A DNA stretch of 64,000 nucleotides from Bathynomus jamesi. Taxonomy: Eukaryota > Arthropoda > Malacostraca > Isopoda > Cirolanidae. This document shows, in pieces, positions 21,085 to 31,339 of this stretch. Both the position numbers and the translations under genes were made by a program. The notes under the pieces were generated by a model that saw nothing but the letters and a program-made list of their open reading frames with translations, was not told where the DNA came from and did no database searches. Each line of letters opens with the position of its first letter. Within the stretch, counting starts at the first letter, position 1. The stretch covers positions 1 to 64,000 of the forward strand of contig JAJOZX010012247.1 of NCBI GenBank assembly GCA_023014485.1, read 5' to 3'.

Positions 21085-21302
21085 CAGGAAAACCTTATAT
21101 ACACATATATACACACATTTTAACTGCAAATAACACACAGTATAATTAATGTAAAGAACGACGCCTGTGTAGAAGAGCGTTCCGCACAAGATGAGGAGGG
21201 AGAAAGAGCAAATGAAAAATGAGGTACCTCCCAGGAATCGAACCCGGGATCATCCAATTACAGGTCGGATATGCTAACCACTGCACCAAGGACCCCGATT
21301 AG
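21085..21302 (-). repeat. tRNA-derived SINE, full head and body
   Basis: On the minus strand the head starts at about 21300 with CTTGGTGCAGTGGTTAGCAT (A-box region) and has GGGTTCGATTCCTGGG (B box, near 21240). The body follows (CTCCCTCCTCATCTTG, TCGTTCTTTAC) and ends in a (TA)-rich tail near 21090. The body is the same sequence that forms both arms of the palindrome at 31047-31220. Confidence 0.75.
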
Positions 21303-21304
21303 TC

Positions 21305-22860
21305 AGTCCTCGTAATTCTTCTACATACGAGCGGAATCAAATGCCCTGAGGGGCATAACGTAACGTAACTTAATTAAATTATTTTAAGATACCAAAACCA
21401 AACCGAACTTGTAAACAAAATCAAAGACTATTTTGTTCCTGTTTATTACTTTGGCTCTCCTTCATATACTCATATATACGAATGCCAGCTGCGCCTTCAG
21501 CAGCAAAGAACCCCGAAACACAACCTACGGAAAAACAGGGAGAGTCGAGCGTGTTACTTAAACCTTCCCTGGTTCTCCCTTAATGTGTATACTAAATTTG
21601 GTGTAGATCACCCTAGCCGTTTAGACATAAATAAACGAACAGAGAACAGACAGATAGGCAGACAGACAGACAGATAGACAGTATTCCCTGTATATATATA
21701 CTTATACAAATAAGAATACGTATATATAATATATATATATATGGCCTATATAAAACGAGACTTCACTATTAAGCTTGAGTAGTGTTGATTGAAAACTTTA
21801 ATGTACATTTACCGCAACACGTCAACGCATTACAAGCGTTCCATAATTAAAGGATTTCGTTAAAAAATTACAGAATTAATCACTGTTTTTATAAGCCGAA
21901 GTTCGTAATCTGTTTAATTAATAAACAGAAGTTTAATGAAAATTAAAAGCTATTTTCAGGTAAATGAAAAATCAGTTGATAAATGTATTTTACTGGATTA
22001 AATTGCTTTTAAAAATATTTCGCTTGTATTCATTATAATAACAAGTGTAAACAGACCACAGTAAATGAAATAGAATTTAGGCATTACTCGGTCAGATTAA
22101 TATTTTAGAACGCTTCCTTCGAATGGAACATTTCACTCTATTCTCATTTTTTTTTACGGCGATTAATTCCCGCACGCCTTCATCCCTTGTTTGAAATCAT
22201 GTTAGCAAGATTTCTGGGAATTTGGCTCTATGACGTACTCCAATTATGCATAGGGATGGAATCTCTGTAGACGATGCAGGTGCTGCGGCAGACGTATTCG
22301 TTTTCTATTTTGCAGAGAGTGTCGAGCGGGATCGGAGGGTCCTCTGCGCTCGACAGACAAGGCTGAATGGACGCGTCGCATTTCTTGAACTTTTCTCTTT
22401 CAGTGGAGGAGAGAGCCGCAATCTCTCCCCTCTCTCTTCTCTGCTTGGGTTTCACCATCTTTCTCTACATGCAGTGAGAATGATCCGTGCAGTCTTTGGC
22501 ATGTTTGTTTGACCTCTTTAACAGAGTTTGACTGAAGAGTGTCCTTTCGACTTGGTAGATGACTTCAGTTCTCAGTTCCTTTTCCAAATAAGGACGGTCC
22601 GATTGCATCATTTGAATTATCTTCGATTGCTTTGTGCTCCCGTTTGTGCAAACTCATGGGCAAGATAGTGAACTTTAGTTGATTTGTACTTTGAACGGGA
22701 AGACTTTATGTCCTCTTGTTAATTAATGCGGCTTCTGGAAGGTACACTTTACCACCGATAAACTGGCATTAGTTTGCAGAGCTTTGACTGCAAGCAGCTT
22801 TCTGCTTGTCGTTTTTGATCTAGAGAAGGTCTGCATACTACTTGAAAGTATTGTACCTTA
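21305..22860. other. No gene recognised; simple repeats
   Basis: Contains a CAGA-type tract at about 21645-21685 preceded by the CCGTTTAGACATAAATAAAC repeat-end motif common in arthropod dispersed repeats, and an AT microsatellite near 21710-21742. Frames at 22228-22512 show no domain. Confidence 0.4.
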
Positions 22861-22866
22861 AAACCA

Positions 22867-22955
22867 GCATTCCGTAGCTCAGTGGGTAACACCATTTCCC
22901 TACAAGTGAAGTGAGGACACTGAGGTCAGGGGTTTGAATCTTAATGATGCTGACA
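22867..22955 (+). repeat. tRNA-like SINE head
   Basis: TAGCTCAGTGGGTAACA (A-box pattern) at about 22875 and GGGTTTGAATCTTAATG (B-box pattern) about 55 bases later. Acceptor arms do not pair well and there is an extended variable region, so a degenerate tRNA-derived SINE is preferred over a tRNA gene. Confidence 0.45.
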
Positions 22956-23200
22956 ATAATAATATAAAAGTTAATGCAATAAGTGGCACTATTTGGCTTG
23001 AACGATGAGCCCGTTTCTGGCCCTCCTAGCTAATTATTATGGTATCTTAAAGCAGCTATGTTCTTTGGGATTTCGCGTTCACTTACCTTTGTTTTTACAA
23101 GACTTTTTTAAAATATCGCACGTTTCGTATTCATGTTGGAGCCACACTGTTCCTCTGTACCCCAGATCGAAGGTTTCCCGTAGTACAGCTGGAAATTCAT

Positions 23201-23249
23201 TTACCATTTATAAGCCGGTGGTTCTGTGTCACCGGCTTATAAATGGTAA
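23201..23249. repeat. Perfect 20-bp hairpin with 9-nt loop
   Basis: 23201-23220 and 23230-23249 are exact reverse complements (TTACCATTTATAAGCCGGTG). A partial third copy of the stem (TTTATAAATGGTAA) follows at 23254-23267. No coding context. Confidence 0.85.
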
Positions 23250-23269
23250 GTGGTTTATAAATGGTAAAC

Positions 23270-23980
23270 AGTAAGAGTAAGACAAACGTAAATGGTGAAA
23301 GCAACGTCATGCTCCTTGTCGTTGCTATTAATGACTGTGTTTAAACCCTTCCACATGGCGTTTTGAGGACGTTATGTACAGACGACATTGCGGAGCGCCA
23401 GATTGCTCTAGGTCGGATGTTTCTTTGGACGGATTTGCATGATCTTCTGTTTTCAATCTCGAAAACTGTCATCCTGTATTTTATTGAATGCTCGTCTGTA
23501 TGCTCATCGGATTCCGTTTATTATGGAACGACGATTTCTTAGACTGGTGTTTGGTTTCTTAATGTTTGGCCCTTAGAAGTTTCGTGTCTTTGGTATTAGA
23601 ACTGCTGAGGGTCCTGGATCACATATCTTAAGGTACTCTTCTCCCTTGTATCGAGCATTGGTCAGGTCCGTTAATTAAGGCTGCCAGGTGCGCTTTTCTG
23701 CTACACGTTCTAGCTAAAAAAACTTGATTTTTGCCCACCTACATGACATTCCATATGCTAGAGTTTTGTTTTCACCCTCCATAACGCTACAATTATGGGG
23801 GATGGAAACGCTTATCGTCCATTACATCTTTTGTTTCCAATTATTTTCCTTTTTATGGGAACTATACTCCAGGAACCGGGCCGTATTCCGAACCATCTGG
23901 TTATGACTTTGTTCTGTAAAGCTGCAGGAAGTTACTATTGTAGTTTCTTCCATGAATTATCCTTCTATGAATTATCCATT
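23270..23980. other. No gene recognised
   Basis: Frames up to 91 codons exist on the plus strand at 23724-24070 but run into the repeat element starting at 23982 and show no domain. Confidence 0.4.
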
Positions 23981-23981
23981 A

Positions 23982-24436
23982 CACAGGTCAACAAAAAAAC
24001 TTTTTTTTTTCGTTGCCAAGGAAATTCGTACGAATTTAGGGTATTTTGGGGTTGCTCAATTCCAAAATGAAAGTAGTTTTTCCGATTTGGCTCTAGTTCT
24101 TGAGATAATGAATACCATCAATTAATTGGAAACGTAACCATAACGCGTGCATATGGGAAACTACCGGAACATTCTAGATGGTGAGACCGAATAAAATGCC
24201 ATTATGTATTTCATGTGTTTACTTTTGTATGATTTGAGACAATTTCAATGCGATTTGTAAGTAGGCTCCGCCTGAACATTAATTTTTTTGCATTTTTACG
24301 TGTTTCAATGGGGTACCAATTACCTCATAAATTAGAGCCAATCTAGCAAAACCGATGTCATATTCGGAATCAGCACCACAAAGTTACCCCAAAATCACTC
24401 TAATATGATTGGCAATAAAATGAGTGTTCACCAGTG
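23982..24436. mobile_element. 455-bp non-autonomous element, CACTG-type ends
   Basis: Starts CACAGGTCAACAAAAA and ends GTTCACCAGTG, with TTA directly outside both ends (23979-23981 and 24437-24439). Inner inverted segments also match (TTTTGGGGT and ACCCCAAAA; GGCTCTA and TAGAGCC). Same end type and target as the 13868-14887 element but without coding sequence. Confidence 0.68.
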
Positions 24437-24439
24437 TTA

Positions 24440-25356
24440 TCTATGAATTATCCACGAATTATCCTCCCGACGGTAGGAGACTGCCTTTGCTAGTCATCAA
24501 ATGAGCTTTGCCCTTTTAATTTATTAGTATTTAATGAACGGGTTCCTCCGTTCTATCGCTCGGCTACCTTGTTTCCTTGAATATGCATTACTTGCTTTTC
24601 GATCGTTCCGATCTTTAGGTGATTTAAATTAATTACAATTCATATGGCTTAGTTTTGTCATAACTCATGAGTAGTTATTGCCTTAAATAACATCTTTATA
24701 AAATAAGCAATATTTGCCTTAAAGAAATCTTGCAAACAATTCCTAACTACAAGATAAATTTATACAACACTCTCAGCTTCAAAGCATACATAAATAAAAT
24801 TTTAAATGGAATTGTTTATATAAGCAGATAACATCTTTTTTCGTTGTACGAAGTGAGCTTTACCCCTTACATTTCTTTACCATTTTTACCATCCATTATT
24901 AAACTCATACGCATTCAGCCTTGTTTATACATCTTTCTTAGATGTCTATCTCTTTGTACTTTGCACAAATATTCTCTCCGAGACTCCCTTCCAGTATGAT
25001 TTTTCTTTCGGCTCGTAACACCTTTCTCTGCCTTTCTGAACGCACTTCCTTTGTAGGAACTTTCTCTTAAACTTAAATATATTATCCAAATATACTTCCT
25101 ACAGTAAATAGTAATCATTTGTTTTTCTCGTTAAATATATATATATCCGTGGCGTTCCGTTCATTAAGGCCCGTGAGGCTAGGCTCCACCTTAAGTTACT
25201 TATCTATATATAATAGGCTAATGCTGTCTGTCTGTTTGTCTGTCCCTCCCTAAAACACGGAAACGGCTCCTCGAGAAAAAAAATTATTAGGTAAAAGTTG
25301 CTTAAAATTAACCGAAACCTACGGGAACATCATAATCTATCTATCTAGCTATCTAT

Positions 25357-25360
<4 letters not shown>
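24440..25360. other. No gene recognised; AT-rich
   Basis: AT-rich non-coding sequence. A stretch with TATATATAATAGGCTAATGCTGTCTG at 25206-25231 resembles ends of dispersed arthropod repeats but could not be assigned. Confidence 0.4.

Positions 25361-25415
<55 letters not shown>
25361..25415. repeat. (TA)n microsatellite
   Basis: About 55 bp of uninterrupted TA dinucleotides. Confidence 0.9.
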
Positions 25416-25419
<4 letters not shown>

Positions 25420-25671
25420 TGAAATCGGATAATACTTGTTTGTTTGTATGTGCTCATTCCGGGAAATATTATTAAAAAAAAATAAAATTGTCCCTGTTGA
25501 TTGTTTGAGCGTAATATTTTTACCACGGCCTTCTGACAGTTTATTAATGTACTATTCTGTATTGTACTGCAGTATGAGTCCACCAATGAAAAAGAATCAG
25601 GAACGCCACTAACACACATACACATTGCCTAAATTTCAGTCAATTTACAAATTGCCTGATTTTAGAGATGT

Positions 25672-26674
25672 GAATAGATCTTGATCGTTACGCAAATTTG
25701 CTAAAACAGTTTCAATGTGTTGCGTCATTGTATCCTTCGAAAATCGATTTGCTGCAGGTTCTTGAAACAAGAGACATTCAACCTTGTCCTTTACAACTGA
25801 TCTAATGTGTTCACAGACGTTCAGGTCAGGAGAATTTCCTGGCCATTCTTCATTTCCAAAGAAATCGATCTCATGGTTCCGCAACAACTGTTGAGTGGCT
25901 AATGCCTTAAAGCAGGGGGCCTTATCGTGCAGAAGTGTGACCTGATCGACATCCATAACATTGTTTGGGTTTCTTAGAAAAGGAATGACATGCTGGGATA
26001 GAATAATATCACGAAAATACTGTCCATCCCAACTCTGACCATTTGGCTTCAGCACCCATCAATTCTTTGCAGTGAACAAAACAAACACCAACACAGTCTG
26101 GACTTTTTAATAATTCGCGATAATGTTCATTGTCATCGATTTCATCTGGTGTTGTGGCCCACACTCGATCATTTTGGTAGTTAGGCCGACGTGTTACGTA
26201 AACAAAAAATTCATCGGAGACAGCTAAATGCATGAAATCATCCACATCAATCTTCAAGATAATGGGCAAACCACATTCTGTCATCGATGTTAAGTTGAGT
26301 TTTTCTTGGCTTTGGAAGTTCATGCCAAGTCGAATGATCTCACCACTAACGATCTTTCCTCTCAACACTTCGATCTCTCTAGAAAGTTTAGCACAGCTGT
26401 TTTTCCGCTTACGCGTACCGCTTTCAATGGTGTCCTTTGTTTCCTGAGAGAGTGGCAAATTTGGGCGCCCAGATTTGGTCGTATACATTTCACATTCATC
26501 CAAAGTTTTATTCCAATTTCTTTTGACGAAGTCCTCACTTCTTCGCAACGTTTTGGCAACCCATGAACGTGTTATAAAGGTGGCTCCAGCATCACGAACT
26601 TCCCGAAATGTTATTGCTCGTATGCGATCTATCACACGTTGCCTCTCCGAATCACCAATTAATTGAGAAGCCAT
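25672..26674 (-). pseudogene. DD37E transposase, frameshifted and C-terminally truncated
   Basis: The N-terminal frame 26009-26674 includes the DNA-binding region, the RKRK-bearing linker missing from copy 1, and the first Asp (LAVSDEFFVYV). A frameshift near 26050-26060 (a one-base change in TTTGCAGTGAACAAAACAAAC-type sequence) moves the second half to another frame, which has the second Asp (LLHDKAPCF) and Glu (SPDLNVCEHI). The C-terminal 20-30 residues are replaced by unrelated sequence. Confidence 0.82.
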
Positions 26675-26818
26675 TATATTATCACTTTATCAGCTAGAGT
26701 AATTTTAATATCTGCAATAAATAAAGAATTTTATATATTTTTATAATCACTAAAAACTATTTCGATATAAGTAAACATGTAACTGCAAATGGGGGGGCTA
26801 AGGTTTTTTGGAACCCCT
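25672..26818 (-). mobile_element. Tc1/mariner DD37E-type element, copy 2 (truncated)
   Basis: Same family as 12282-13680. The 5' (right) end is intact, reaching GGAACCCC followed by TA at 26819-26820. The other end is lost at about 25672 inside the C-terminal coding region. It preserves the transposase segment deleted from copy 1 and lacks the nested MITE, so it serves as empty site for that insertion. Confidence 0.82.
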
Positions 26819-26820
26819 TA

Positions 26821-28459
26821 CGTCGGGTGGCCCAAAAAAAACGCCTTGAGATTTGAACATCAATAACTTCAAAAATATGCAGTTCACACTTCCAAAATTT
26901 AAATATCGTTTACCTCAATCTATTGTTAAGCCATCATAAAAATTTCAGATCTCTATATAAAATATTTTTTCCACAGCTGAGGGGACAATGAGGTATGGTG
27001 AAAAAAACCGAATATCCTAAATCCTAAATGTGTATAGCTGTACCTGGCAACTGTTCCAAGACTTGTGGTAGTTTCCTTAGCCTGTCGATGATCTGTTATC
27101 TCTGAAAAACGTCAGATGATATAGACTATGCCCATCTTAAATACTGTTTTTAAAACTTACCCTTCAAATTATGGTTCTAACTAACGGTGAAAAAGCGGTG
27201 ATTGAAAAGTGTTTCTTGGAAAAAAGATGGACTGGGCCAAGAATTTTGAGGGAATTTCCCGGAATAACTTATAATGTTACGTCTGTGAATAGAATAATTA
27301 AAAAAAGTTAAAGCAACAGGTTCGACAGCACGGAAGCGTGGAAGTGGTCGGCCTAAAACAGTTTACACTCAAGACAATATAGCAATGATCGAAATGATGA
27401 GCCTATCTCAAGAGGATCGACCTGGGTCACACTGCTCTCAGAGGAGAATTGCAAGAAATTTAGGTATCAGTCGAAGTTCCATACAAAAAATGCAGAGAAC
27501 GGTAGGACTTAAAGCATTTAAAAGGATCTGTGTTTCAAGACGTGACAGCAATGTAAGAGCTATAAGAAAAATTCGTTATAGAAAATTGCTTGATAGATTT
27601 CCATCCGATGATATTAAAAAAAATAGTTTTTACAGTTGAAAAAGATTTCACCATCGAGATTGCTCGAAACTCCCGGAACGATGTTGTTTATGGTCGGCGT
27701 AAGAAAGACATTCCTCCATCGAGACTTTACCACCAGAAAAGTCGGTTTTCCAAAAAAATCATGGTATTAGCAGGTGTATCTTGGAATGGAAAGACAAAAA
27801 TTCATTTCATTTCAGAAAATAAAAAAATTAATTCAGAAATCTATGTAAATCTCTTAGGGGAGAATCTTTTGCCTGATTGTCGGCGTCTGTATTATGGAAA
27901 CGATTTCATACTCCAACAAGATGGTGCTACAGCTTACACTAGCAAGTTCACACAGGATTATCTACAACAGAATGTAGTCAACTTCATTGGAAAAAACGAC
28001 TGGCCCCCGCAATCACCTGATTGCAATCCCATGGATTATTGCATATGGAACACTCTAGCAGAGATGATTTATGAAGGCCAGAGAGAAAAGTTTACAGAAA
28101 TACAATTAAAGAAAAAAAATACTCGAATGTTGGGGCAAAATAACATTAACAGAAATCAGAAAATGCATCATGTCGTGGAAAAAAAGGTTAAGATTAGTTT
28201 GTTAGCAGGACGGCGGACATTTTCATCATATTTGTTGATATGTGAATAATAAATTTTTTTCAGTTTATGATATTCGTTTTTTTCACCATACCGCATTGTT
28301 CCCTCAGCTGTGGACAAAGTATTTTATGTAGAGGTCTCAAATTTATTTGATGGCTTATCAATAAGTTGAGGTAAAATTTTTGTAAATTTTGGAAGTGTGA
28401 ACTGCATATTTTTGAAGTTATTGATGTTCAAATCTCAAGGCGTTTTTTATGGGCCACCT

Positions 28460-28463
<4 letters not shown>
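26821..28463 (+). mobile_element. Tc1/mariner DD37D (maT-like) element with long TIRs
   Basis: Imperfect inverted repeats of about 190 bp start GGGTGGCCCA (26824) and end with the complement (TGGGCCACCTGAGA, 28463). TA flanks both sides (26819-26820 and 28464-28465). The left TA is also the terminal TA of the DD37E copy, so the two elements abut at one dinucleotide. The interior carries a transposase of about 350 codons on the plus strand. Confidence 0.85.
27170..28249 (+). pseudogene. Mariner-type transposase, DD37D
   Basis: The start is near the ATG at about 27171 (VLTNGEKAVIEKC). The N-terminal helix-turn-helix pair includes QRRIARNLGISRSSIQKMQR. The catalytic core is FILQQDGATAYTSKF (second Asp, about 27915) and WPPQSPDCNPMDYCIW (final Asp, about 28030), with 37 residues between them. 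Frameshifts occur near 27310, 27380 and 27620, and the region that should hold the first catalytic Asp (near 27650) reads VEKDFTIEI and not a clear DE motif. The copy is therefore dead although 27590-28249 is open. Confidence 0.85.

Positions 28464-28493
<30 letters not shown>
28464..28493. repeat. (TA)n microsatellite
   Basis: Short TA tract between the DD37D element and the hAT MITE; it is the apparent target of both. Confidence 0.85.
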
Positions 28494-28495
<2 letters not shown>

Positions 28496-28779
28496 TGGCG
28501 GTAGGGCCATACAATCTCTGCAATTGCAGCGGGTCCCGAGGCAAAGAGGGGCCCCTGGCGATCGATTGTTCTCAACAATTTTCCACGTCGGTACCCCTTC
28601 AGGGGCCAATGAAGATATATAAAGAGCCCAAACAAACTACGTATTTGCGTTTGTGAATTTGTGTTTAGAGGAGGAGTATTTACTGTAACTTTATTACAAA
28701 AAAAAAATTAACTATAAACTATGACAGGGGCCCTTACGGCGTTTTGCAGCGGCCCCCCAAATGATTACCGCCGCCCCTG
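28494..28779. mobile_element. hAT-type MITE
   Basis: Starts AGTGGCGGTAGGGCC and ends TACCGCCGCCCCTG; the ends are imperfect inverted repeats of the CAGGGGCGG type seen in hAT elements. Flanks are AT microsatellite, so the expected 8-bp duplication cannot be told from background. Confidence 0.6.
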
Positions 28780-28799
28780 TATATATATTATATATATAT

Positions 28800-29280
28800 A
28801 TATATATATATTGGAAGAAGAATGTGTTTCACCAAAAGACCAAGAAACGCACATTTTTTCCCCATCTTTCATTTTATCATTGTTGTAAGCAGACGTTCCG
28901 AGAATTTCCTTTTTTTTTACCATCGTCACCGGAAGTAAACACGATAATGAAAATATAGAAATGTAAGAAAGAAATGTAATGAAATGTAAATGAAACAAAA
29001 TTTAAGATAAACAAGTCTTGTAATGGCGTTTTTTGTCACTCTTTCATCGAAGAAAAATTTCGCTTCGTTGTTTAACTAATTTCGAAATGTGTCGTAGGAA
29101 AGAAAACTTGTTCGCCATTGAAATATTATCAGATTACCTTTCCACAAGAAATGCATTCATATACGGGCATATAAATATAATCTATATTTTAGAGCTATTC
29201 TTCAATATACTGTTTGTATTCACTGAAATGAATAAGTGTGTGCTGGAAATGGTCGGGGGTAGGGTGGGGATGTTGATTGG
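28800..29280. other. No gene recognised
   Basis: AT microsatellite and AT-rich sequence; a frame at 29033-29317 shows no domain. Confidence 0.4.
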
Positions 29281-29314
29281 CTGCTTAATCTCCATCGCAA
29301 CAGCAAATGCCATG

Positions 29315-29690
29315 TGACGGAGGGGACCTACAGCTTTACGTGGAATCTGAACCACGACTAGCTACATAATCTGGATGCGGAGAACGGTCCCCCATACAAC
29401 TACAACCCAGACCCGATGTCGCTTAACTTCGCTGATCGACGGGTAGCGATGTTGTAACACTAGCCACGACCTAACCCTAAACTAAATAAGACTTTAAAAA
29501 CCCGCCACAGTAGCGTAGTGGTAAAACCTGGGATGTTAATCTGAAGTTCGAGTCTCGGCCCGGAATTCAGATTTTTTCGATGAAAGTGCTTCTCTGGTTC
29601 TCTTTTGGTAGGATCGTAGTAATAATCGCGCGTAAAGCTGTAGGTTCCCTCCGTTACAACGTTAGGAATGAGACTGAACAACACTAATTA
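29315..29690. repeat. tRNA-derived SINE with an inverted second tail
   Basis: A head with A-box-like TAGCGTAGTGGTAAAACC (29512) and B-box-like AGTTCGAGTCT (29549) is followed by a body and the tail AAAGCTGTAGGTTCCCTCCG (29634-29653). The same tail occurs inverted at 29320-29341 (GGAGGGGACCTACAGCTTTA). Two SINE copies in opposite orientation thus lie tail outward, with one head lost. Confidence 0.6.
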
Positions 29691-29699
29691 TTATTATCT

Positions 29700-30090
29700 A
29701 ACCTAAAAATTACTTAATACTTTTCAAACTTATATTTTAATGTAATACAACTCATTAATTTTCCACTCATACAATATTTGGAGCAAACAATTAATATAAA
29801 GGCAAAAGACGTTGAAAAAAAACGTTCCTTAAATATACTTTTTACGAAATAAGGACTTTTTCTTAACTCATGAATTTAATCCATATAAAATTCTCATTAA
29901 CAAAGGCTTCGCACTTTCCTCGTTTTCCATAATCACGAGCCTTCAGTCAATGGTTATGAGAGGAAGAATTTTTCCACACGCTCATGTTCTGCAGGAAGTA
30001 CAGTTGAAGAGACTTTTCTGCTAATGTTTGAAATTCTTGGAAAATTTATATATAAAGGCATGTAAATAGAAATAGAAAATTATGCTGATG
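29700..30090. other. No gene recognised; AT-rich
   Basis: AT-rich sequence without recognisable coding or repeat structure. Confidence 0.4.
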
Positions 30091-30094
30091 ACAT

Positions 30095-30113
30095 ATATAT
30101 ATAGATATATATA

Positions 30114-30159
<46 letters not shown>
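30095..30159. repeat. (TA)n microsatellite
   Basis: Interrupted TA tract preceding the duplicated unit at 30170. Confidence 0.85.
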
Positions 30160-30161
<2 letters not shown>

Positions 30162-30169
30162 AGCTATTG

Positions 30170-30425
30170 ACTTCTCCTTAGGGAAACGGAGCTTACAGAT
30201 GAACAGAAGGATCAACACAACGGCAAACATTTTCATTTATTTGTACTTCAGACGTTTTGACAAATCTTTTGTCATCATCAGTGAGTTAAGTCTTAAAACT
30301 TCTCCTTAGGGAAACGGAGCTTACAGATGAACAGAAGGATCAACACAACGGCAAACATTTTCATTTATTTGTACTTCAGACGTTTCGACAAATCTTTTGT
30401 CATCATCAGTGAGTTAAGTCTTAAA
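30170..30425 (-). repeat. 128-bp tandem duplication with Penelope-type end motif
   Basis: Two nearly identical 128-bp units (30170-30297 and 30298-30425). On the minus strand each reads CACTGATGATGACAAAAGA followed by TTTGTCGAAACGTC (unit 1 has one change in GAAAC). This CTGATGA-stem-GAAAC arrangement is typical of termini of Penelope-like elements and related repeats and resembles a hammerhead core. An inverted copy lies at 30881-30975. Confidence 0.7.
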
Positions 30426-30880
30426 ACCTTAAAACAAAAGTAAAAAGTGAAAAGTGAAAATTACATCAATACAATATTAAAACCATTAAAATTAAAACCT
30501 TAAAGCAACATGAAAATTGCATCAATACAAAATTAAAATCATTTAAATTTCATCACTATAAAAACTAAAATTAAATTAAATTACCTCAATAGGTAAATAC
30601 ACAATGTTTACATCCACCTCAGAGGATTAGAAAGGGTATGTCTGTGAGAATCGGTTGGTTAGTTAAAAGAGTTGTAATTTGTAGGATGAGCTATTATTAT
30701 TAAGGGAGGGTTTGTTTCTATAGATGTACAAAGATTCTAAAATTCGGAGTTCTGTAAGGTTATTGGATCTAGTTAAATTTCAAACTGAGTTTTGTGAAGG
30801 GATGGTCGTTTTCATTACTATGGTTTCTAATTGCGGATTGTGGAGGGCTACTGAGGGGACGGTTGGTACGGACTTACTTA

Positions 30881-30975
30881 ACTTAACTCACTGATGATGA
30901 CAAAAGAATTTGTCGAAACGTCTGAAGTACAAATAAATGAAAATGTTTGCCGTTGTGTTGATCCTTCTGTTCATA
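30881..30975 (+). repeat. Inverted copy of the 30170 unit
   Basis: Plus-strand copy of the same motif (CTGATGATGACAAAAGAATT then TGTCGAAACGTC), 95 bp long, forming an inverted pair with 30298-30425 around about 455 bp of AT-rich spacer. Confidence 0.75.
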
Positions 30976-30998
30976 TATATAATATATATATATATACA

Positions 30999-31046
<48 letters not shown>

Positions 31047-31047
<1 letters not shown>

Positions 31048-31220
31048 ACGTAAAGAACGACGCTTGTATAGAAGAACGTTCCGCGCAAGATGAGGAGGGA
31101 GAACGAACAAATGAAAAAATGAGGTAACCACCCGGGTGGTTACCTCATTTTTTCATTTGTTCGTTCTCCCTCCTCATCTTGCGCGGAACGTTCTTCTATA
31201 CAAGCGTCGTTCTTTACGTT
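31047..31220. repeat. Perfect 174-bp palindrome from two head-to-head SINE bodies
   Basis: The sequence equals its own reverse complement across 87 bp per arm with no spacer; the centre is CCCGGG at 31131-31136. Each arm is the body of the SINE at 21085-21302, truncated just after the B-box region. AT microsatellites flank both sides (about 30975-31043 and 31254-31292), followed on the right by (TG)n to about 31330. Confidence 0.95.
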
Positions 31221-31256
31221 AATTATAGTGTGTGTTGTTTGCAGTTAAAATGTATA

Positions 31257-31332
<76 letters not shown>

Positions 31333-31339
31333 AACCAGA

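Noticed and set aside
21235..21300. Possible tRNA gene on the minus strand
   Set aside because: A and B boxes are good, but the acceptor stem does not pair and a SINE body follows, shared with the palindrome arms. It is a SINE head.
22867..22955. Possible tRNA gene on the plus strand
   Set aside because: Extended variable region and weak acceptor pairing; treated as a SINE remnant.
25359..25625. Frame ending in a long Tyr-Ile alternation
   Set aside because: The Tyr-Ile run comes from (TA)n. Similar runs occur at 30082-30309, 30883-31131 and 31179-31290, all over TA tracts.
29033..29317. 94-codon plus-strand frame as a host gene
   Set aside because: No domain or splice signals, and its 3' end overlaps a SINE tail.
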